Assembly: GCA_020048935.1 (NCBI GenBank)
Contig: JAIFLS010000186.1
Coordinates: forward strand, 1-11,725
DNA from: a bacterium
Lineage (GTDB): Bacteria > Verrucomicrobiota > Kiritimatiellia > UBA8416
Direction of reading: 5' to 3'
DNA: 11,725 nt
Position 1 is the stretch's first letter; each line of letters starts with the position of its first letter. The notes beneath the pieces are model-generated. The model ran no database searches. It was given only the letters and a program-made list of their open reading frames with translations, and had not been told where the DNA came from. Both the position numbers and the translations under genes were made by a program. Shown one piece after another: positions 7,605-11,725 of this stretch.

Positions 7605-8522
7605 TCACTTGGCAAAGACAGTCATGCCCTTCTCGATGCCGTTGCCGGAAAGGATCTTGCAAGTGGTGATCTTCTCCTTCACCTCGGTCGACTCCAGCTC
7701 GGCAATGGCCGTCATCTCGCTATCGAGCACTTCGCCGGTGTCCGGATCGACTATCTCCTCGACGCTGCCGACCTTGAATTGCATCCCCGTCGTCACGCCT
7801 TCGCGGGAGCCGCGGTTGATGATAACACGGTCGCTCTTGGCCAGGACCACGGAGGCTTCCCACGGGATCTTCTCGAGTTGCCCGATCAGGAACGTGACCG
7901 CCTCGGAGACGGCAGCCTCGCAGGCTTTGCCGATGTTGTCATTGGTGAATCCACCCAGATTGCCGGTCAGGCCACCGAGATCCGAGCCGGAGTAGCCGAT
8001 TCCGACCCCGCGCTTGCCGCTCTTGCCTTGAACATTCTTCGAGGCCACGACTTGTCCCGTCTCCGAGTCAACCAGGTAAATCGTGATATTGACCTCGGCA
8101 CTGGCCTTGCTGCCGCCCACTTGGATTCCCTTAAAACCGAGCCCGCCCTCGCCGCCGGCGGTTTCCTGCGCATGAGTAATGGAGCCGCGAACCAGCAACT
8201 GAGCGGGTGTCATGCGTCCGGTCTTCGGTGCCTTCTTGCCGCCGGCGGCCCGACCGCTGGCTGCGAAATCCTGTTCCTCCATCGCGGCCCCGCGCATCTC
8301 GGAATCGCCAAGCACGATGAACTTGCCGGTCTGGTTCAGGACATCGGTCATGATCGTGGTGAAACCGTCGCCCAGATCCCATTTGCCGTTCCAGCCTGCT
8401 TCGTTCGCGAACTTGGTGACGCTGATGGTATAGCGTAATCCGCCTTCCTCGGCAGGCAGGTTCACGGGGGCCAGGCAGGCAATCGCGATTGCGGCTGTGG
8501 TCAGGTGCAGTAGATGTTTCAT
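7605..8522 (-). CDS. CsgG-family envelope protein with a C-terminal FlgT-like domain
   Basis: CsgG proteins form outer-membrane pores for curli amyloid export, but many relatives outside curli operons have no known role. The 305-residue product starts with a signal-like segment, MKHLLHLTTAAIAIACLAP. Cys16 could be a lipoprotein Cys, but the preceding residues (AIA) make a poor lipobox, and ordinary cleavage near LPA-EE is also possible. The CsgG-like domain (about 29-215) includes GDGFTTIMTDVLNQTGKFIV, an EEQDFAASG stretch and SAEVNITIYLVDSETGQVV. A C-terminal domain (about 221-305) with VIINRGSREGVTTGMQF and IVDPDTGEVLDS resembles FlgT C-terminal-like modules found on such proteins. ATG 8522 was chosen because TGGAGG lies 7 nt upstream and the signal segment follows it. 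An in-frame start at 8561 lacks both. It is the first gene of a packed operon with ispA and plsY. No csgA, csgB, csgE or csgF is visible, so curli export is not supported. Confidence 0.8.
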   Translation of the reverse strand: MKHLLHLTTAAIAIACLAPVNLPAEEGGLRYTISVTKFANEAGWNGKWDLGDGFTTIMTDVLNQTGKFIVLGDSEMRGAAMEEQDFAASGRAAGGKKAPKTGRMTPAQLLVRGSITHAQETAGGEGGLGFKGIQVGGSKASAEVNITIYLVDSETGQVVASKNVQGKSGKRGVGIGYSGSDLGGLTGNLGGFTNDNIGKACEAAVSEAVTFLIGQLEKIPWEASVVLAKSDRVIINRGSREGVTTGMQFKVGSVEEIVDPDTGEVLDSEMTAIAELESTEVKEKITTCKILSGNGIEKGMTVFAK

Positions 8523-8529
8523 CGGTGTG

Positions 8530-8535
8530 CCTCCA
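8530..8535 (-). promoter_or_regulatory. Shine-Dalgarno site fixing the start of the csgG-like gene
   Basis: On the minus strand TGGAGG lies at 8535-8530, leaving 7 nt before ATG 8522-8520. This selects the start that begins directly with the signal-like segment rather than the longer in-frame reading from 8561. Confidence 0.75.
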
Positions 8536-8571
8536 GTGTTTGATGGTCGACTGTTTAACAAGAACTGCTCA

Positions 8572-8601
8572 TTTCTAGCAGCAGGGACCCATCGCCGTCA
8601 A
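8572..8601 (-). promoter_or_regulatory. Sigma-70-type promoter candidate for the csgG-like/ispA/plsY operon
   Basis: On the minus strand TTGACG (8601-8596) and TAGAAA (8577-8572) are separated by 18 bp. They match the -35 and -10 consensus at five and four of six positions. Initiation would fall near 8565, giving a leader of about 40 nt with the TGGAGG site. A CTGCT/AGCAG inverted repeat (8565-8569 and 8577-8581) brackets the -10 element and could be an operator or chance. Confidence 0.5.
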
Positions 8602-8963
8602 TGATTTATGCAAGGTTATCGCGTGTCATGCGCTTCTCAAGGGGGGTGTGTTGTTTGCAATAATGAGAATGGTGGCTTGGTTTCACGAAAAATAGATGGG
8701 TGAGAATCTGACTTCGCCAGTTTAGCTCTCATGTTCAGCGGATTGCGAGGACGCTCGCCCTCCACCCGTGCGGGCAACGCTTGATTGGCGCATGGGGAGA
8801 GCCCTACGGAGCAGAGGTCTTGCAACGCAGCAGCTCAGCGAGGGCGGTTTTACCTGTCTTTCGCAAGGTTACGGCAGCCGAAGATGTGTCCCTTCCTTCG
8901 GCAGCCGGTCGGTATTTTTCCCAGTGATGTCGTGTTGGAATAGAAAATGCTTGTAATCAGTTT
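8602..8963. other. Gene-free divergent intergenic region with several inverted repeats
   Basis: About 360 bp lie between the promoter of the csgG-like operon and the first pilin gene. Only two short reading frames occur (minus 8825-8637 and plus 8768-8956). Neither has a supported start or a recognisable protein. The stretch holds nested inverted repeats: TGAGA 8701-8705 with TCTCA 8727-8731, enclosing CTG 8708-8710 with CAG 8718-8720; GCGAG 8745-8749 with CTCGC 8754-8758; and the longer stem-loop at 8872-8907. This could be a structured leader RNA, a dispersed REP-like repeat, or the regulatory region of the pilin operon. I recognise no known RNA family. Confidence 0.5.
8872..8907 (+). other. 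Stem-loop upstream of the pilin operon
   Basis: CGGC-A-GCCGAAG (8872-8883) pairs with CTTCGGC-A-GCCG (8896-8907), giving 7 bp plus 4 bp separated by a single A-A mismatch, with a 12-nt loop. A run of five T (8915-8919) starts 7 nt after the stem. That is too far for a standard intrinsic terminator but could form part of an attenuator. It ends 56 nt before the first pilin start. The structure is directly visible; its role is unknown. Confidence 0.55.
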
Positions 8964-9392
8964 ATGAAAACGAAACGCAACCGGTTGAATCGGGTGGGCA
9001 TGACGCTGGTTGAGGTCATGGTCGCTACAGTTGTCTTTGCCGTGGGCTTTTCGGGGATCATGGGGACGGCAACGTATGTGTCGAGGCTGGTGCGGACGGC
9101 GCGCGAGGAGACTCGAGCGGTGACGGCGGCACAGCATGTCCTTGAGATCATCAAGACGTATTCCTGGATCCGCCTGTCGCTGATGGAGGGAGAATCCGTT
9201 TTCGATATCAGCGGCAACAGTGTATTCGCATCGCTGGATCAACCCTCGTGCAAAGTGCTGGTCATGACGGTGCCGGGTGAGACAGGCCGCATGCGGCTGA
9301 TTTCGGCAAAGGTGATATGGCGGCAGTTGAATGGTAAGTATGCGGAACGGGAACTGGCGTCGTTTGTGGCACGCAAGAAACGGCTGCGATAG
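8964..9392 (+). CDS. Type IV prepilin-like protein, GspI/PilV-like minor pilin
   Basis: A 142-residue protein with a type III (prepilin) signal: basic leader MKTKRNRLNRVG, then cleavage predicted after Gly12. The mature protein would start MTLVEVMVATVVFAVGFSGIMG, with Glu at +5 (Glu17) as required for pilin assembly. The hydrophobic helix is followed by a short, mostly polar domain ending in a basic tail. The size and the TLVEVMVA style resemble GspI or PilV minor pilins, but the exact family cannot be assigned by eye. ATG 8964 is the first start after an in-frame TGA at 8925. It must be used, because the next ATG (9000) would lose the leader. No Shine-Dalgarno precedes it. A TGTAAT hexamer at 8952-8957 lies just upstream, so a very short or absent leader is possible. 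It is first in a three-gene operon. Confidence 0.88.
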   Translation: MKTKRNRLNRVGMTLVEVMVATVVFAVGFSGIMGTATYVSRLVRTAREETRAVTAAQHVLEIIKTYSWIRLSLMEGESVFDISGNSVFASLDQPSCKVLVMTVPGETGRMRLISAKVIWRQLNGKYAERELASFVARKKRLR

Positions 9393-9396
9393 TTCT

Positions 9397-9403
9397 TAGG
9401 AGG
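9397..9403 (+). promoter_or_regulatory. Strong Shine-Dalgarno fixing the start of the second pilin gene
   Basis: TAGGAGG at 9397-9403 lies 7 nt before ATG 9411. This favours 9411 over the in-frame GTG at 9405, which would leave almost no spacing. Confidence 0.85.
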
Positions 9404-9410
9404 GGTGGTC

Positions 9411-9941
9411 ATGAAAATGCTAGAACGGAATGCGCGCACGGCGCGCGGATTCACGCTGGTCGAGGTGCTAGTCGCGTCCGCGTTGCTTTCGGTATGCATG
9501 GCTATGGCCATGGCAGGCTTCTCGCGGGTGATCAACACGACGATGGCGTCAGTCAAATGCGCCGTCATGCATCAGGAGTTGCGCAGCAGCATGTCACGGA
9601 TGACCCGTGATGTCATGGAGGCCGATACGGTTTACGACTATGGCAGCGGATCATACTTGATCTTGAAGAAACCGACGGCAACGGGCGAGATTTACGTCTT
9701 CTACCTGATATCCAACAAGAAACTCTACCGATTCCAATCGGGTATGAGCGGGTCGCAGATCCTGGGTGATAATATTGAATCACTGGGAGTCGTTTTTTTC
9801 AATCTGGCCGGTAACCCCGTGGCGGCGGTGGCTGAGGCGCTGCTGGTCAATGTGAAGGTGGGCGGCAAGATCGACAGCCGTGGCAAAGTCTACACGGACG
9901 CGGTCGAGACTCGAGTCCGGTTGCGAAACAAGCAGGTATAA
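9411..9941 (+). CDS. Type IV prepilin-like protein, GspJ/PilW-like minor pilin
   Basis: A 176-residue protein with leader MKMLERNARTARG, cleavage predicted after Gly13, then FTLVEVLVASALLSVCMAMAMAGF with Glu at +5 (Glu18). The stretch after the helix (QELRSSMSRMTRDVMEADTVYDY) matches the amphipathic segment common in GspJ and PilW proteins. It is followed by a beta-rich globular domain with YLILKKP and IYVFYLI and by a C-terminal VETRVRLRNK strand. Such proteins sit at the tip of type IV pili or type II secretion pseudopili and prime assembly. It begins 18 nt after the first pilin gene with a strong Shine-Dalgarno and ends 3 nt before the third. The GspJ/PilW family label is by resemblance, and the partner machinery is not in the window. 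Confidence 0.88.
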   Translation: MKMLERNARTARGFTLVEVLVASALLSVCMAMAMAGFSRVINTTMASVKCAVMHQELRSSMSRMTRDVMEADTVYDYGSGSYLILKKPTATGEIYVFYLISNKKLYRFQSGMSGSQILGDNIESLGVVFFNLAGNPVAAVAEALLVNVKVGGKIDSRGKVYTDAVETRVRLRNKQV

Positions 9942-9944
9942 CCT

Positions 9945-11252
9945 ATGAAATTCGAGCTTACGAAGCGACTATGTTCAGGGCAGGCGTTGCTATCGGCGGC
10001 GATCCTGGTATTCGTCGGGACCGCCATCACGGCAGGGACGATTATCTATGTGGCGCATGAGCACCGCATGTCGAAGCATTCCTCCGCGTGGGTGGATTCC
10101 CTGCATACGGCCGAGGCTGGCGTGGAGGCCGCAGTGAACGAGTACTACAAGGTCGTGTCGGGTGTGACGCCCTGGATCGGGTGGTCGAATGTAAATGTTT
10201 CAGGCAGCATCAAGATGCTTCCCGACGTGGCGTTGTCCTCGCCATTGGCGTCCTCCAGCACGGATAGACGCTACTCGGTGATCGTGGATCTGGATACTTA
10301 CATGGTGACGGCCACCGGTACCGTGTCTCTGAGCCGTTTCACGAACGATGTCCGGCGTGCCGTGCGGGTGGAACTGGCTCCAGACTATTCCTCGCCGTTC
10401 GCGGCGGCGATGCTGGCGAAGAGCTATGTGAAGCATGGTGGTAACGCCTCCGTGGACTCGTTCGACTCCAGTGATCCGATCAAGTCCACCGGCGGGCAGT
10501 ATGATCCGGTCAAGCGTCAGCTGAATGGCGATATCGTCACGATCTGTTCTGACCCGGAGGCGGCCATCTTCGCGACGGGAAGCGGCACTCTCTATGGCGA
10601 CCTGGTCGCCGGGATCGGCGGCGGGGTGAAGATCGGCGGCAGTTACACGAACCTGGGCGCTGTCGGGTCCGGCGCGGACACGGATATCTCGGATGTGATC
10701 GTCCCGATGGACAAGACGCTGACGCATCCGGCGATCAAGATGGTGGGTAATGCTGTCGAGACCATCGTGGTTGCTGGCAATCGGGATATGTCCGTCAGTT
10801 ATATCAAGGCCACCGGTGGAGCGTTGACGGTCACCGGCACGGGTACGCTGCGGCTTTATATCGAGGGGGAATTTTCGATTTCCGGTAGTGCCACGATGCA
10901 CATTACCCCCTCGCCCGCAGGGGCACCCCTGAAGGTCGAGATCTACGCCAACGGGGATGTTCTGCTGAACAGTTGCGTCAACCAGACCGGCAACGCGGCC
11001 AATCTGGGGATCTACGGGACACCGAATGCCAAGTCGGTGAAATACACGGGCGATTCGCATTTTACTGGGTTCATGTATGTGCCGTATGCGGCGTTTTCGT
11101 TTACCGGTCAGGGCGATTTCATAGGGGCGGTGGTGGCCGGTACGATCGATGTGACCGGTACCGGAGACTTTCACTACGACGAGGCTCTGGCCAAGATGAA
11201 ACTCCCGTTCCTACTAGGCTATCGCATCAAAAGCTGGCTCGAGATTCCCTGA
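9945..11252 (+). CDS. Large PilX-like pilus assembly protein with a beta-rich C-terminal domain
   Basis: A 435-residue protein. Its N-terminus, MKFELTKRLCSGQALLSAAILVFVGTAITAG, resembles a prepilin leader and helix with possible cleavage after Gly12. Mature +5 is Ser rather than Glu, as expected of PilX/GspK-type proteins that occupy the pilus tip. WVDSLHTAEAGVEAAVNEYY (49-68) is the PilX N-terminal region motif. The remaining 300 residues are rich in Gly, Thr, Ser and Val, with repeated strand-turn units (ATGSGTLYG, VTGTGTLRLYIEG, ISGSATMHI, FTGQGDFIGAVVAG, VTGTGDF) that suggest a beta-solenoid-like fold. The ending FHYDEAL (409-415) is typical of the C-terminal domain often paired with PilX_N. 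Cys201 and Cys344 are the only other cysteines and could form a disulfide. ATG 9945 lies 3 nt after the previous stop, with GCAGG at 9932-9936. It is the last gene of the operon. Confidence 0.85.
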   Translation: MKFELTKRLCSGQALLSAAILVFVGTAITAGTIIYVAHEHRMSKHSSAWVDSLHTAEAGVEAAVNEYYKVVSGVTPWIGWSNVNVSGSIKMLPDVALSSPLASSSTDRRYSVIVDLDTYMVTATGTVSLSRFTNDVRRAVRVELAPDYSSPFAAAMLAKSYVKHGGNASVDSFDSSDPIKSTGGQYDPVKRQLNGDIVTICSDPEAAIFATGSGTLYGDLVAGIGGGVKIGGSYTNLGAVGSGADTDISDVIVPMDKTLTHPAIKMVGNAVETIVVAGNRDMSVSYIKATGGALTVTGTGTLRLYIEGEFSISGSATMHITPSPAGAPLKVEIYANGDVLLNSCVNQTGNAANLGIYGTPNAKSVKYTGDSHFTGFMYVPYAAFSFTGQGDFIGAVVAGTIDVTGTGDFHYDEALAKMKLPFLLGYRIKSWLEIP

Positions 11253-11356
11253 GTGGGCTGCTTTCCCGAAAAGAACGATTGAAATAACGGCGGCGGGCTT
11301 CTATAGTCTCCCCTTTGTTGCGGTCTTGGTTTTTGAAGGTTTCAGGGGGACTTGCG
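11253..11356 (+). other. Short intergenic region between the pilin operon and the sugar kinase
   Basis: This 104-bp gap contains the kinase promoter and ribosome site (AGGGGGA, 11344-11350, 6 nt before the ATG). I see no convincing stem-plus-T-run terminator for the pilin operon in it. Confidence 0.6.
11279..11307 (+). promoter_or_regulatory. Sigma-70-type promoter for the sugar kinase gene
   Basis: TTGAAA (11279-11284) and TATAGT (11302-11307) are separated by exactly 17 bp. Each matches its consensus at five of six positions. Transcription would start near 11314 and give a leader of about 43 nt. This is the best-formed promoter in the window. It separates the kinase from the pilin operon transcriptionally. 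Confidence 0.65.
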
Positions 11357-11725
11357 ATGGTTTTGACGTTTGGCGAGGTGATGTTGCGGCTTTCGACGCC
11401 GGATCGGTTGCGTCTGGCACAGTGCCTGCCGGGGCCGCTGGTGGCGGGATTCGGCGGTGGTGAGGCGAACGTGGCGGTATCGCTGGCTAATATGGGTGAC
11501 GACGTTACCTTCATGTCGGCCCTGCCCGATGGCCCGGTCACGTCCGCTTTCCTGGCGGAGATGCGCCGATACGGCGTGGATACGTCGCGTCTGAAGGTTG
11601 GCGGCGAGGGGCGGTTCGGGATCTACTTCCTTGAAACCGGCTCGAATGCCCGTCCATCGGTCGTTGCCTACGACCGTGCCGGATCGAGTATCGCGCTGGC
11701 ATCTGCCGATACCTACGATTTCGAG
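11357..11725 (+). CDS. kdgK: PfkB-family sugar kinase, probably 2-keto-3-deoxygluconate kinase (3'-truncated)
   Basis: Only the first 123 codons are present; the gene runs off the window. PfkB-family kinases phosphorylate sugars in the cytoplasm. KdgK makes 2-keto-3-deoxy-6-phosphogluconate for the Entner-Doudoroff or uronate pathways. The start MVLTFGEVMLRLSTPDRLRL, the substrate-side motif GGGEANVAVSLANMG (33-47), LPDGP, YGVDTS (72-77), RFGIYFLETG (86-95) and RPSVVAYDRAGSSI (99-112) closely follow the KdgK pattern. The ATP-site motif and catalytic Asp lie beyond the edge, so activity cannot be judged. ATG 11357 has AGGGGGA 6 nt upstream and a good promoter at 11279-11307. Another PfkB sugar kinase is the main alternative. 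Confidence 0.85.
   Translation, partial: MVLTFGEVMLRLSTPDRLRLAQCLPGPLVAGFGGGEANVAVSLANMGDDVTFMSALPDGPVTSAFLAEMRRYGVDTSRLKVGGEGRFGIYFLETGSNARPSVVAYDRAGSSIALASADTYDFE

Noticed and set aside
7613..7615. TTG as the ispA start
   Set aside because: It lies inside the upstream gene without a ribosome site. The ATG at 7600, 4 nt after the upstream stop, gives a normal N-terminus.
7599..8438. 279-codon plus-strand frame opposite the csgG-like gene
   Set aside because: The minus-strand product has a signal segment, a ribosome site and recognisable domains. The opposite frame has none of these.
8872..8919. Rho-independent terminator at the 8872-8907 stem-loop
   Set aside because: The T-run begins 7 nt after the stem rather than immediately, and no plus-strand gene ends just upstream.
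8780..8920. Possible c-di-GMP-I (GEMM) riboswitch suggested by CGCAAGG and GGCAGCCGG near the pilin genes
   Set aside because: The tetraloop hairpin and the GCAAACC segment expected on the 5' side cannot be placed, so the similarity is limited to short 3'-side matches. A covariance-model search would settle it.
8637..8956. Two short frames in the intergenic region (minus 8825-8637, plus 8956 end)
   Set aside because: No ribosome site, low-complexity composition and no recognisable protein. They overlap each other and the inverted repeats.
10200..11174. 324-codon minus-strand frame opposite the PilX-like gene
   Set aside because: It is His/Arg-rich with no domain, and the plus-strand gene fits the pilin operon with a 3-nt gap.

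Overview
The window reads as an ordinary chromosomal segment of a G+C-rich Gram-negative bacterium. The supporting genes are a RecB-type nuclease, PlsY, a CsgG-family envelope protein and type IV pilin-like proteins. The phylum cannot be fixed from this sequence. A member of the Planctomycetes-Verrucomicrobia-Lentisphaerae-Kiritimatiellota assemblage or a delta-proteobacterium-like lineage would fit the CsgG-like protein and the PilX-like protein, but this is a weak inference.

Left part (1-2854 and on to 6126, + strand). The window opens inside the C-terminal end of recB, which is broken by a perfect 22-bp tandem duplication. The duplication shifts the frame and separates the conserved His of the nuclease domain from its D/D-x-K residues. 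After a 162-bp gap come pyrG (CTP synthase) and carB (large subunit of carbamoyl-phosphate synthetase). Their stop and start codons share one base, so they look like a co-transcribed pyrimidine pair. No carA lies next to carB in this window.

Middle part (6123-8522, - strand). Three tightly packed genes run csgG-like, then ispA (short-chain prenyl diphosphate synthase), then plsY (acyl-phosphate:glycerol-3-phosphate acyltransferase). The gaps are 4 nt and a 4-nt ATGA overlap. plsY converges on carB and the two stop codons overlap. A good sigma-70-type promoter lies just upstream of the csgG-like gene.

Right part (8523-11725). A gene-free stretch of about 440 bp contains several inverted repeats, including an 11-bp interrupted stem-loop. 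It leads into a three-gene + strand operon of minor-pilin type: GspI/PilV-like, GspJ/PilW-like, then a large PilX-like protein that lacks Glu at mature position +5. This matches the order of a pilus or pseudopilus tip complex, although no secretin, ATPase or prepilin peptidase is present here. A well-formed promoter then drives a PfkB-family sugar kinase of the 2-keto-3-deoxygluconate kinase type, which is cut by the window edge.

No tRNA, rRNA, CRISPR array, insertion sequence or phage gene was seen. I did not find a clearly new biological system. The items most worth a second look are the recB duplication, the CsgG-like/lipid gene operon, the structured leader before the pilins, and the orphan tip-pilin cluster.
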